The notes beneath the pieces are model-generated. The model saw only the letters and a program-made list of their open reading frames with translations, did no database searches and was not told the origin of the DNA. A program made the translations under genes and the position numbers. From CAVQMB01 sp963713445 (lineage in GTDB: Bacteria > Pseudomonadota > Gammaproteobacteria > Competibacterales > Competibacteraceae), in the NCBI GenBank assembly GCA_963713445.1, contig CAVQMB010000042.1, positions 1 through 64,000 on the forward strand: 64,000 nt of DNA. Direction: 5' to 3'. Shown here piece by piece: positions 54,096-63,587 of the stretch (positions within the stretch are counted from its first letter, which is position 1; every line of letters begins with the position of its first letter).

Positions 54096-56138
54096 CTATT
54101 TTGCCACCACGCTGGGGTCGGAGATGGTCAGCTCGGTACCATTGCTGGCACTGAATCCGGCTGCCTCGCGCTGCAGTTCCCGGGTCACCGCTGGGGTCTC
54201 CGCCGGATCCAGGAATGAAGCGTGACTGCCGCTGTTGAAGCGCACCCAGATGCCGAGTCCCGCACTGTCACTGAGGCTGCTGCTGACCGGCGTCAGGTGG
54301 AGCAGTCGCCCCAGCGGATCGGTACCCGATAAGGGGGCGTCGGGTGCGTTGTTGGGCACGACGGCGTCGGGTGGTGGCCCCACGATCTCCTGCAGGTCGA
54401 TCGGATGGTCCCGTCCGGCCGCCACGGCATAGTTGACCGGATCGGCCGGATCAAGCACCTGCTGCGCCAGACGGAAGAACATCTGATACGGCGGCGTGCC
54501 CGTGACAATACCGGCAGTCGCCAGACCCGCCTGAATGGCCGGGCCGAACGCCCTGGAAGATTCCAGCAGCCGGGCCAGTCCGCCGCCTGCCATGGCCAGT
54601 GTGGCAGGACCGATGTGCTGATCCAGACCCATCACCACGCTGCCCAGTATCCCGCCCAGGGAATAGCCGATAAAGCCAACGTGGCGGGTGTCAAACAGCA
54701 CGGCTGTGCTGCCGGCCAAATGGGCCTGGTGCAGATCGCCCGCCAATTGCAGCAGGTCAGCCACCCCCTGGCGCAGGTTGTCGCGGCTCGTCAGCAGTGA
54801 ATTCAGGTCGATGAAATGGCTGCCGGACGGGTCGATCTTGCCGTCGGCACCCGGCTTGCCGGTGCTGTTGTCGATCAGATCGACGTTGAAAGTCCGTTCC
54901 TGGGCCCCCCGGTAGAACGGGTTGCTGGGATCGGTGATGCCGTGCAGCGGGGCATCGATCGCGACCGCAGCCAGCCCGGCCCGGGCCAGGGCATCGGCGA
55001 TTGCGATCAGACTGGTCCGGTTCTGACTGAAGCCATGCTGAAAAATCACCACCGGCCAGCCATCCAGCGGCTCCGCCTGACCGCTGGCGATGTCCGGAAT
55101 GCTGGCCAGCACCGGGATGGTCAGGCGCTGGCGCACGACCGGCTGCGGATTGTAACGGGTCAACGGGCTGTCGTTGACGCCGGTCCAGTGGGTGGTCAGG
55201 ATCACCGTCGGAATGAGCGTCGGCGCTTCCTGGTAATAGTTGATCTGCAGGCTTCCGGTGTAAAGCTTGGCCAGTCCCGCCAGACCGAAATCGGCGGTGC
55301 TGAGTCCGCTGGGTGACAGGGTCAGTGACTGTGGCTGGATGTGGGCGGCGACCTGCTGCAGCACGGCGCCGGAAGACTGGGTCATGAAAGTCCAGCTGAG
55401 CACGATATGGCCGCGCCGCAGGCCCCAGGCCGCGGCGGCGTCCTCCTGGGATACGACCTGCCGGTGCAGCGGGTCCAGCTGGCGGGCCTGGTCGTCGCTC
55501 AGGCGAGCGAACCGGCTGTGGCCGCCAGGATCGAGCAGCGTGCCCCGGTAACGGGCCAGCACGTAGTCGCGAGCGGGCATCGCAGACTGGCCGTCGGCCG
55601 CGCGAATGCCGTCGGTCAGCACCACCATGTAGGCGGCGGCCGGCGCGAGCGGTCGCAACGGCTGGATTTCGAGGGTGCGGCCGGTCGGGTCGGCGGTGGC
55701 GACGCCAGCACTGAAATCCTTGCCTCCAACCAGTTCCTGTTCGATGCCATTGACCCGGAACGGTGTGGTCGCATCCGGCTGCAGGAACGGGTTGACCATG
55801 TCTACCTTAAACAGTCTGACGGTATCACCGGCCCGGACGCTGGCCGGATCCAGCGGTGCCGAGAACTGCTCGGTGATCGGCGCCACCGTGGAAAAGCCGT
55901 CCAGGGTATCGATCGCCCGCAACGGCGCGCTGGCCGGATCGGTGGGGTCGCTGATCGGCACGTTAAGGGTGCCGTCGGTTGAGCCGCTGAACAGCTGATC
56001 GGCGGGGAACGGCAGAACCCCGGCCGCCGGGTTGAACCGGGCCACAAAAGGTGCACCACCCTGCGCCCGCGCGATGGCGCTGAGCAGCAGGCAGCCGCAC
56101 ACTGCAATTGTCCGGAACCACTGTCTGCTGGTGGGCAT
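54096..56138 (-). CDS. secreted lipase/lysophospholipase, VolA-like (Pla-1/cef family)
   Basis: 680 residues. Signal peptide with IAVCGCLLLSAIARAQ, then an N-terminal domain (about 30-280, bacterial virulence factor lipase type), then an alpha/beta-hydrolase domain. The oxyanion region is VVIFQHGFSQNR, the nucleophile elbow is GYSLGG (Ser about 492), and the catalytic His probably lies in SGSHASFLDP near the end. In Vibrio, VolA cleaves lysophosphatidylcholine at the cell surface and works with FadL. Here the fadL-type gene ends right at its start. ATG 56138 sits two bases after the fadL stop and begins the signal peptide; an in-frame ATG at 56153 overlaps fadL. Confidence 0.85.
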   Translation of the reverse strand: MPTSRQWFRTIAVCGCLLLSAIARAQGGAPFVARFNPAAGVLPFPADQLFSGSTDGTLNVPISDPTDPASAPLRAIDTLDGFSTVAPITEQFSAPLDPASVRAGDTVRLFKVDMVNPFLQPDATTPFRVNGIEQELVGGKDFSAGVATADPTGRTLEIQPLRPLAPAAAYMVVLTDGIRAADGQSAMPARDYVLARYRGTLLDPGGHSRFARLSDDQARQLDPLHRQVVSQEDAAAAWGLRRGHIVLSWTFMTQSSGAVLQQVAAHIQPQSLTLSPSGLSTADFGLAGLAKLYTGSLQINYYQEAPTLIPTVILTTHWTGVNDSPLTRYNPQPVVRQRLTIPVLASIPDIASGQAEPLDGWPVVIFQHGFSQNRTSLIAIADALARAGLAAVAIDAPLHGITDPSNPFYRGAQERTFNVDLIDNSTGKPGADGKIDPSGSHFIDLNSLLTSRDNLRQGVADLLQLAGDLHQAHLAGSTAVLFDTRHVGFIGYSLGGILGSVVMGLDQHIGPATLAMAGGGLARLLESSRAFGPAIQAGLATAGIVTGTPPYQMFFRLAQQVLDPADPVNYAVAAGRDHPIDLQEIVGPPPDAVVPNNAPDAPLSGTDPLGRLLHLTPVSSSLSDSAGLGIWVRFNSGSHASFLDPAETPAVTRELQREAAGFSASNGTELTISDPSVVAK

Positions 56139-56140
56139 CG

Positions 56141-57487
56141 TCAGAAGAACCATTGCACCTGGGCGCTGAGGAGGTCGACGCTGGAACGGTAATAACCATC
56201 CAGCGTGCTGCCGACCGGCAGTCCGGCGGCGCTGCCGGTTACGGTCTCGGTATTCTGGACGGGTGATTTACCGACGAACATGTGCGCGTAGCCGACATCC
56301 AGACTGAGGTTGCGGGTCGGCCGGTAGGTGGCCCCCAGCGCCACCCAGCGCCGGCTGTTATCCGGCACCCGTGGGGTGCGCAAACTGGCATCGCTGATCG
56401 TTGATGGATCATAGGCCACGCCTGCCCGGAACGTCCAGGCCGGACTGTAGTCGTAGCTGACGCCGACGGCGTAGCGAACCGTATTGCGCCAGTTTTCGGG
56501 CTGTACCGTATCCGGGGTGCCATCGGCGTAATGAATCCGCAGGGTATTGAACAGGCTCCAGTGGGTCCAGCTGATATCGCCCATCACGGCCCAGCGGGCG
56601 TTAAGCCGATGATAGACGCTTAGCGACGCGCTATCCGGCGTCGTCAGGCTGGCTTCGGCATCGACGGTGCGGGAGGGGCCGGCCAGCGGTTGGGCGAAAG
56701 CGGGTATCCGGAAGTGGGCGTTGCCGGTGAGGCGGTAGTGCACCCGGGAGCGATAAGCCAGCCCGACCCGGGTGGCCGGCGTGACCTGATACAACAGCCC
56801 CAGGTTGTAGCCCACCGCCCAGTCCTGGCCGTGTACCTTGGCAAAGCCGTCCTGGGCCGGATCGGAGGGACGGGCGCCCGGTATACCGGCCAGGAAGCCG
56901 AGGGTGCCAAAATCCAGGGCATTGCTGAGTGTGGTGCTGGCATACTGGGCGCTGATGCCGGCGCCCAGGGACAGCTGGTCAGTGATCCGCACGCCCAGCG
57001 CCGGGTTGATCGTCACCGTCTTGAGTTCCGATTTCAGGGCATGGTAGCGGCCGATCCAGTCACCGGGATAACTGGTGACCAGGCCGTAGGGCGAGGTCAG
57101 TGCCAGCCCGAACGTGACCCGGTCGCTGAGCGGATCGGCCAGAAAGGCGTTGGGCACCAGCGCTGCTTTGCCGGCGTCCACATTGGCCGGTCCGGTAGGC
57201 AATGCACCGATTCCGTTGGTCGAGTCGACATCGTGGAAGCGATCATGGGGCAGCACCAGGTTGCCGCCCAGCTCGAGTTGGCGCGACTGCAACACCAGGC
57301 CCGCCGGATTGGAAAAGGTGGTGGCGGCATCCGCCGCCGCGGCGGCACCACCGGCAAAAGCATCGCCCAGATCCTTCACGCTCTGGACCTGGATCTGGAA
57401 GCCGGCGGCCTGTGCGGTGGTGGTGCCGGTCAGGCCCAACAGCAGGGCCAGCAGCAGAGTGCTGACTGACCGGTAGTGTTCTCGCAT
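56141..57487 (-). CDS. outer membrane long-chain fatty acid transporter, FadL/OmpP1/TodX family
   Basis: 448 residues. A signal peptide ending TTAQA is followed by the mature start AGFQIQVQSVKDLGDAFAGG and TTFSNPAGL, the plug-domain signature of FadL. The rest alternates polar and hydrophobic residues as in a 14-strand beta-barrel (LSLDVGYAHMF, WTFRAGVAYDPSTI). The last residues VQWFF end in an aromatic, as outer-membrane proteins do. It takes up fatty acids across the outer membrane. It comes just before the lipase gene on the same strand. Confidence 0.93.
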   Translation of the reverse strand: MREHYRSVSTLLLALLLGLTGTTTAQAAGFQIQVQSVKDLGDAFAGGAAAAADAATTFSNPAGLVLQSRQLELGGNLVLPHDRFHDVDSTNGIGALPTGPANVDAGKAALVPNAFLADPLSDRVTFGLALTSPYGLVTSYPGDWIGRYHALKSELKTVTINPALGVRITDQLSLGAGISAQYASTTLSNALDFGTLGFLAGIPGARPSDPAQDGFAKVHGQDWAVGYNLGLLYQVTPATRVGLAYRSRVHYRLTGNAHFRIPAFAQPLAGPSRTVDAEASLTTPDSASLSVYHRLNARWAVMGDISWTHWSLFNTLRIHYADGTPDTVQPENWRNTVRYAVGVSYDYSPAWTFRAGVAYDPSTISDASLRTPRVPDNSRRWVALGATYRPTRNLSLDVGYAHMFVGKSPVQNTETVTGSAAGLPVGSTLDGYYRSSVDLLSAQVQWFF

Positions 57488-57550
57488 TTCATGTTATCCC
57501 GAACCGGCGTCGGCTGCTGTGACGACAGTAAAATTGTCCCGAGTATCGGA

Positions 57551-57967
57551 TTATAGCCCAATCGCGGGATCTTCGGGCGCGACCACGACGGTTCGTGGCT
57601 GGCCGTCATCGTTCAGCGCCACGTAGACCATCACGGCTTCGGTTACCTTGACGGCCTGGCCGCGCTGGTGTCGGCGGCGCTGGGCAAACACCTCGATGCG
57701 CACAGTGAGCGAGGTGGTGCCGATGCGTTCGACCTGGGCGAAGCAGCTGACCAGGTCACCGACGAACACCGGCTTGTGAAACTCCATCGAGGTCACGGCC
57801 ACGGTGGCGACCCGGCCGCCGGCGTGTTCGGCAGCCACCACGCCGCCGGCGATATCCATCTGCGCCATAATCCAGCCACCGAAGATGTGGCCGGCCGGAT
57901 TGGTGTCGGCCGGCATCGCCAGTACCCGGATGACCGGCTGGCGCTCCTGCGGATACCGCTCGTCCAC
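57551..57967 (-). CDS. acyl-CoA thioesterase, YciA-like hotdog protein
   Basis: 138 residues of hotdog fold. The catalytic Asp lies in NPAGHIFGGWIMAQMDIAGG (about residue 40), and HKPVFVGDLVSCFAQV follows. Such enzymes release CoA from acyl-CoAs. The GTG at 57967 has AAGGA upstream inside the doeA tail and starts one base after the doeA stop, so the two are co-translated. Its link to ectoine breakdown is not obvious; turnover of acyl-CoAs made downstream is one idea. Confidence 0.92.
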   Translation of the reverse strand: MDERYPQERQPVIRVLAMPADTNPAGHIFGGWIMAQMDIAGGVVAAEHAGGRVATVAVTSMEFHKPVFVGDLVSCFAQVERIGTTSLTVRIEVFAQRRRHQRGQAVKVTEAVMVYVALNDDGQPRTVVVAPEDPAIGL

Positions 57968-57968
57968 G

Positions 57969-59144
57969 TCAGTAGTCCTTGACGAACAGCCGGCGCGGGA
58001 AATCGGTGAACGGCTCGCCGCCGTGTTCGGTGACCCGGAAGCACTCGCTGATCTCGACGCCCCAGTCGTTGTACCAGATGCCGGGAATACAGTGGATGGT
58101 CATGTTTTCCTGCAGCACGGTGCCGTCGCCGGGGCGCAGGCTCAAGGTATGCTCGCCCCAGTCCGGCGGATAGTTCAAACCAGCCGAATAGCCGATGCGG
58201 GAATCCTTGATGATGCCGTAGTGGGCGATGGTCTGACGCCAGATGGCCTCCAGTTCCCCGCAGCTAATGCCCGGTTTGGCGGCGGCCAGGACATTCTCCA
58301 GGCCTTCGACCACCACCTCGGCGGTGTCGGCCAGGCGCCGCGGCGGCGGGCCCAGATGGACGGTACGGGCCATCGGGCAGTGATACCGGCGCCGGGCCCC
58401 GGCCAGCTCGAGTATGGTGGCCTCGCCGGTGGTGAACGGTTGATCGGTCCAGGTCAGGTGTGGGGTCGAGGTGCCGACCCCGGTCGGCAGCATCGGGCAG
58501 ATCGCGGTGTAATCGCCACCGAACTCCGGTGTGCCGCTGATCTGGGCCTGATAGATATTGGCCGCGACGTCGCAGTGCCGTACCCCCGGTTCGATGCCCT
58601 CGATGGCCGTGCGCATGGCCTTCTCGACGATGCGCGCCGCCTGGTGCATGTAGCCGATCTCGGCCGGCGACTTGATGACCCGGACCCAGTTCACCAGGGT
58701 GGTGGCATCCTGGAACTCGGCCTGGGGCAGTGCCTGGCGCAGCGTCTCGAAACAGGCGGCGGTGAAATAGTAGGTGTCCATTTCGACGCCGATGCGGTGC
58801 TGCCGCCAGCCCTTCTCGTGCAGCAGCTCGGCGACGAAGCTCATGGGATGCTTGTCGGTTGCCTGCACGTAGTCATCGCTGTAGGCCCGGATGTTGTCGC
58901 TATCGAGAAACGTCGTCACCCTGGCCGCGTTGGCGTCCATTCCCCGCCCGACCCAGATCGGCTGGTCGGCGTCCAGTGCCAGCACTACCAGCTGATGCAC
59001 GTAGAACGACCAGCTGTCGTAACCGGTCAGGTAGTTCATGTTGGCCGGATCAGTGGCCAGCAGAACGTCGATGCCCTGGGCCTCCATGCGCTGCTTGGTC
59101 CTGGCAATACGGTGCTCGTATTCGGCTCTGTCAAAAGGCAGCAT
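57969..59144 (-). CDS. doeA: ectoine hydrolase, M24 peptidase family (DoeA/EutD)
   Basis: 391 residues. Opens the ectoine ring to N-acetyl-diaminobutyrate, the first step of its use as carbon and nitrogen source. The creatinase/aminopeptidase P fold is visible, and the specific DoeA pattern is strong: LLATDPANMNYLTGYDSWSFYVHQ, WVGRGMDANAARVT, KHPMSFVAELL, IGVEMDTYYFTAACFETL, EFGGDYTAICPMLPTGV, YPPDWGEHTLSLRPGD and the ending RRLFVKDY. ATG 59144 has GAGG upstream; the open frame beyond is unrelated. doeB lies 3.4 kb upstream on the same strand, split off by a surface-protein gene. Confidence 0.85.
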   Translation of the reverse strand: MLPFDRAEYEHRIARTKQRMEAQGIDVLLATDPANMNYLTGYDSWSFYVHQLVVLALDADQPIWVGRGMDANAARVTTFLDSDNIRAYSDDYVQATDKHPMSFVAELLHEKGWRQHRIGVEMDTYYFTAACFETLRQALPQAEFQDATTLVNWVRVIKSPAEIGYMHQAARIVEKAMRTAIEGIEPGVRHCDVAANIYQAQISGTPEFGGDYTAICPMLPTGVGTSTPHLTWTDQPFTTGEATILELAGARRRYHCPMARTVHLGPPPRRLADTAEVVVEGLENVLAAAKPGISCGELEAIWRQTIAHYGIIKDSRIGYSAGLNYPPDWGEHTLSLRPGDGTVLQENMTIHCIPGIWYNDWGVEISECFRVTEHGGEPFTDFPRRLFVKDY

Positions 59145-59311
59145 GACAACCTCACGACCGTGAGAGGAAACGCCGGACCTGCGGCCGCGGGCCCGCCCTG
59201 AAAATGGCAGTTTAGTCCTTTGCCGCGGTCCTGCAAATGGTTCGCCCACAGATGGTTGCGGCGCCCCGAGGGGCGCCGCGTTGGATAGTGCTGAAGCCCT
59301 CGTGACGACCA

Positions 59312-62157
59312 CTAGCGCCGCCGCGACTCCCAGCCGATCAGGGCGATGAATGCCAGCAGTGCAACCGCAAGCCCTGCGTCCGAGAGACCGGGAACCGGTG
59401 TGGGTGGCTGCGGGATGTAGCCGAAGTCGGCCGTGGCCGGGCTGCCGCTCGTCACCGTGGCCTGGGCCGGATTATGCCCCTGGTCGTGAATGTTGGTCGT
59501 AAGGACCAATCCCTGGGGCAGAGTGTCGTCGACCACGTCGACGGATGTTGCCCCCGTGGGGACATTGGCACCGTAGTTGCCGTTGCCGTCGGTGATGAGC
59601 GTGACGATGCCACCGGTGCTGGTGGTTACCCGCACGGTTACCCCGGCTAGCGGGGTGTCGCCGGCGTCGAATTGGCCATCGTGGTTGCGATCCCGATAGA
59701 CGGTGCCGGTGAGCTGGCCCACCGACCCGGTTGTAATATCGGTTGACCCGTTGGCGTTGTTGTTGCGGGTGTCGGTTTCCGGGGTGGCGGTCCCGATCTC
59801 GGTCGTGACCGGAATCGGACCGCTGCCCGGCGCCGTGTAGCTGAAACCGAGGCTGGTCTGCTGGCCGGGATCGAGGCTGGTAGGCAGTCCCGAGAAGGTC
59901 ACGTGGCCATCGGCCGGATTGTAGCTGGCGGTTACGCCGGTCGGGGTGCTGAAACTGACGGCCGCCGGAAAATGGCCGGAATCACCTATCGTGGCGCTGT
60001 AGGTGACATTGGCCGCGGTGGCGCTGGCCGCGGAGGTATTGCCGAAGGTCAGAGTGCCGGTGACCGTGCCGCCTGCGACCGTGCTGGACGGTTACCTAGA
60101 CCGCCGTGGTGACGTCCGCGGCGATGATCGCGGTACTGCCGCTGGCGGTGTTGGGTGCGCTGGCGTCGTTGTCCGCGTCGATCGTCGTAGTCACCGGCAC
60201 CGGGCCAGTGCTGGGTGCTTGATAGTTGAAGTTGAAGGTCAACTGCTGGCCAGAAACAAGACTGCCAGGCAGGCCGGTGAAGGTGACCTCGCAGGTCGAT
60301 GAGTTGTAGCTTGATATGTTGGCCAGCGGGCTGATGTTCACCGAGGCCGGGCAGTTGCCGGGCGTGCCAATCGTCGCTGTGTAGGTCACGCCGGTGGCTG
60401 CGGCCTGGCCGTCGTTGCGGAATACGAACGAGCCGGACACTGTGTCGCCCGGATAGGCATGGTCCGGGACCGTAACCGCGGTGCCGACGTCGGCTCCCGC
60501 TGGGGCTCGCACGATGTACAGATTCTGCTGGACGTCGTTGGTGGATTGATAGGCCCACAGGTCCAGGCCTTTGGCATCGCCGAAGCCGGCGCTGGAACTG
60601 CAGTCGGAATTGCTGTTGCCGTGTCCCGGCCACCGGCGGTAGTAGTGGTTGCTGTTATAGCTGTCATTGCCGGAGTCGATCCCGGTGAGGGAATGGTCGG
60701 GCGTCGGCGGAGTCGGTGACGAACTGCCGCACAGATAGCTGTTCAAGGTCCCGACAGCCTCTCCCTCACGAGTCACGTAGCCGCGGTCGTCGTAGAATAC
60801 GGTCGAATCCCCGGGAGAGCCGTTGAGCTTGGTGATGGTGGGCCCGCCGTCGCCATTGCCCTCGGCGTCGATGATCGGGAAATGGACGTTGCCGTTCTGC
60901 CCGGTGACCCTGAAATCATACGGCCCGCCCGATGGAAAGTTGGCACCACTATTGTCCTTGCCATCCCAATAGACCTGGTGCGTCCCGGATGCGGCCAGGC
61001 CGGTTATGACGCGGTTGCTGGGCTTGGCGGGATCGAAATCGTTGCCATCAAGACTGATCACGATCTGGAACGTGATGGTGTGCGAGGTGGTGAAGGTGAA
61101 GGTCCCCCCGGCACCCACCGTCGAGGTGTTGCCGCCCTGATTGCCGGTGAAGCTGACCGTGCTGAGTTCGGGGGTCGGCGGCGTCAGCGGGATGCCCAGC
61201 GCGGTCAGTACCAGATCCGCTGATGTGGTATTGCCCCCGTTTGGACCGATGTCGCTGAAGAAGATCGGGTACTGCGCCGGCTGTGAGGTGACGCCGGCTG
61301 GCAGGTCCTGGTTCACCAGGGCATTGTTGCCCCGCAGATCCTTGTACAACGGTTCGCCGTTATCGAGGAACCCGGACTCGTTGGCGTACAGGGCAAAGCC
61401 GTTAGGGTCCAGCCCGCGCATGGTTTGCTGATAGCGATAGCCGTCCTGGGTGACATAGTACAGGCTGGAATAGATCGGCCGGTCGTTGCCAGCAGTGTAG
61501 GCGACCCAGGCATACGTGAACAGGCGCCCGTCGATATCGGTGGTCGAACTGGCCGATGCACGTACGGTGACGTCCCAGGCCGCGACCGTGTCACTGGACG
61601 GTCCGCACATTCGTTATCGAGCCCTTGGGCCCTCCACCGGAATTGGCGGCCGTGAACAGGACGCCGTAGATGCCGGTTTCAGGGGCTTGGTAGGCACAGG
61701 GCGTGTACCCGTTGGTGACTGTTCCGGTGCCGTCGGCACTGTTGGGCCCGGCCAGTTCCTCGTCGCGACTGGTGATTTCGCCGTACGTTCCCCCCGAGTA
61801 AGTGCCCGGCTCGCTGGCACAGGAGAAGTCCGCTGACCCCGGGATGGTTTCGTCGCCGGGTGGGCCGAACGACTGCGGATCGTAGACCTTTATGTCGCCG
61901 CCATCACCGCGGTTGCTGGAGCCCAGCAGGATATATTCGCCCGCCCTGGCATAGACATAAAGGAAAGTGCGACGGCGGACCACATTGGCGTATCGACCTT
62001 GAGACGCCTCCAGGTCCAGATTGGCGCGGGAGCCGGAATAGCCACTTGGATACAGCGAGCGGCTGCCTTCGGCCAGTGCCGGGGTGATCCAGGTCAGGCC
62101 CAGATAGACCAATAACAGTGTCAGGACTTGTGCTGTTCGCCAGCTACGGATTTTCAT
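59312..62157 (-). pseudogene. large surface protein with DUF11/SdrD-like domains, two frameshifts
   Basis: One gene read in three frames, about 945 residues. From 62157: signal peptide ending WITPALAEG and a region to 61591. A one-base shift near 61605 joins it to a second frame (61600-60100) with FSDIGPNGGNTTSADL, then repeated beta-sandwich segments around PGDTVSGSFVFRNDGQAAAT. A second shift near 60100 joins STVAGGTVTGTLTFGNTSAA. A SdrD B-type domain (GTVYRDRNHDGQFDAGDTPLAGV) precedes a C-terminal anchor: VPGLSDAGLAVALLAFIALI and a basic tail. Probably displayed on the cell surface. Whether the frameshifts are real is unclear. Confidence 0.75.
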
Positions 62158-62390
62158 CAGGACGTCCTCGATAGACTCGACTGCTTTTTGTTGGTTCGCC
62201 GGTGGCTCCGGGAGACGTGACGCTGGTTGTCAATTAGTGCCGTGACGCGGTACTGCTGGCGGCCATGGCTATGGACTTTCGTATTCGCCTCGATTGGGCC
62301 TGAGCACCGCGGACAGGCTGGTGGACGGTCGATCATCAGCGTCTGAAGCTTCTTTGTAATGATTTGCATGGGAGTTGAAGCCAGATCCAT
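62157..62390 (-). CDS. doubtful 77-residue ORF with a CxxC zinc-ribbon-like start
   Basis: Contains PPACPRCSGPIEANTKVHSHGRQQYRV. The CPRC and HGRQQYR pieces recall the N-terminal zinc ribbon of IS1-type InsA proteins, but the second CxxC pair that should follow is missing. There is no clear ribosome-binding site. It could be a fragment of an old insertion or a chance frame. Placed here for completeness. Confidence 0.2.
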   Translation of the reverse strand: MDLASTPMQIITKKLQTLMIDRPPACPRCSGPIEANTKVHSHGRQQYRVTALIDNQRHVSRSHRRTNKKQSSLSRTS

Positions 62391-62588
62391 GCCAGCTTTG
62401 GTGCACGCCCGGTCGCATGGACTGCGCCGGCTACCGTAGTGCCGTGCGGCAGGCTGTTATGGCGCGATTTGAAGTAGCAGTCGGGGCCGTGGCGGGGGCG
62501 CAGGCGTCTGTGTCTGCGCCGTCGTCATGAGGTCCGCGTCGGATATGGCCGGCACGGACCTCATCAGGGACTGTGGGTGTTGCGGTCG
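62158..62588. other. 431-bp region between doeB and the surface protein gene
   Basis: Holds the probable promoter of the surface protein and the end of the doeB transcript. Two inverted repeats lie close to the doeB stop: ATGAGGTCCG/CGGACCTCAT (62527-62536 with 62555-62564) and GGCGCAG/CTGCGCC (62497-62519). Neither has a T-run, so they are not classical terminators. One doubtful ORF (62157-62390) covers the left half. No RNA gene is seen. Confidence 0.4.
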
Positions 62589-63587
62589 CTATAAGTCGGT
62601 TACATCGCTGGCCAGTACCGCGATGGTGTCGCCGCGGCGCACCCAGCCGCGCCCGGCCCGTGTGATCAGCAGGCCGTCGCGGGCGACGCGCAGCGCCAGC
62701 GGCTCGCGTTCCGGGGCGTCGGGGAAGTGGATCCGGCCAAGCATGTCGCCGGCCCGCAAGGCGGCGCCGACCTCCGCACAGGGTTCGTAGAGCCCATCAG
62801 CCAGCGCCATGGTGTAGGCGTCGTCTGGGGTCTCCAGCAGGCGCGGGGGCTCGAAGTCCGGCGCGCCGGACAGTATCCCGAAATGACGCAGGATGTTGCG
62901 CACTCCACGCTCGGCGATGGCCACGGTGCGCGGTGTCAGCATGGCGCCGCCGCCCAGTTCGGTGGAGACGAATACCTTGCCCAGATCCTCCACCACGCTG
63001 TCCAGCATGCCGGCGCGGTCGAGTTCCCGCAGCACCAGCAGCAGCGGTGCACCAAAGGCGCGGCCCGCGGCCAGACAGGCGGCTTGCTGGTCGGGGTCGT
63101 CGAGCCGGTGAATCACCGCGCAGGGGCTGAAGATCATCGAGCTGCCGCCGGAGTGCAGATCGACCACGGCGTCGGCTTGGGTAACCAGCTCGTAGTACAC
63201 GTAATGGGCGATCAATTCGGTGACAGAACCATCATGGCGGCCGGGAAACACCCGGTTCATGTTGCGGCCGTCGATTGGTGACAGCCGGCTGCCGGCCATC
63301 AGCGCCGGATAGTTCAGTGCGGGCAGGATGATCACCCGTCCTTGTATCTGGTCGGCCTGCAGATCACGGGCCAGCTTTAGCAATGCCAGCGGGCCCTCGT
63401 ACTCGTCGCCGTGATTGGCTCCGGTGAACAGCACCGTGGGGCCGTCGCCATTGGCTATAACGGTGATCGGCACCAGCAGGCTGCCCCAGCCCGAGCTATT
63501 GCTCGAATTCGGCACCTGCAGCTGCCCGTGCTGCTTGCCGGTGCGGCCCAGGTCCACACTGGCCTTGATCTTGGAAACGCTGCTCAT
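62589..63587 (-). CDS. doeB: N-alpha-acetyl-L-2,4-diaminobutyrate deacetylase, AstE/AspA family (DoeB)
   Basis: 332 residues. Removes the acetyl group from N-acetyl-diaminobutyrate, the second step of ectoine breakdown. The zinc site is GANHGDEYEG (His59, Glu62) and VVDLHSGGSSM (His about 153). Other family marks are LPALNYPALMAGSRLSPIDG with NMNRVFPG, and STELGGGAMLTPRTV. The C-terminus is a small beta domain (GWVRRGDTIAVLAS). ATG 63587 overlaps the stop of the YqjG-type gene in ATGA form. The assignment rests on similarity to the DoeB branch of succinylglutamate desuccinylases and on doeA nearby. Confidence 0.85.
   Translation of the reverse strand: MSSVSKIKASVDLGRTGKQHGQLQVPNSSNSSGWGSLLVPITVIANGDGPTVLFTGANHGDEYEGPLALLKLARDLQADQIQGRVIILPALNYPALMAGSRLSPIDGRNMNRVFPGRHDGSVTELIAHYVYYELVTQADAVVDLHSGGSSMIFSPCAVIHRLDDPDQQAACLAAGRAFGAPLLLVLRELDRAGMLDSVVEDLGKVFVSTELGGGAMLTPRTVAIAERGVRNILRHFGILSGAPDFEPPRLLETPDDAYTMALADGLYEPCAEVGAALRAGDMLGRIHFPDAPEREPLALRVARDGLLITRAGRGWVRRGDTIAVLASDVTDL

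Noticed and set aside
57804..59201. A 465-codon open frame antisense to doeA and the thioesterase gene
   Set aside because: Shadow of two recognisable genes on the other strand.
59258..59279. GC-rich 10-bp hairpin after the surface-protein gene
   Set aside because: No T-run on either side, so I cannot call it a rho-independent terminator.
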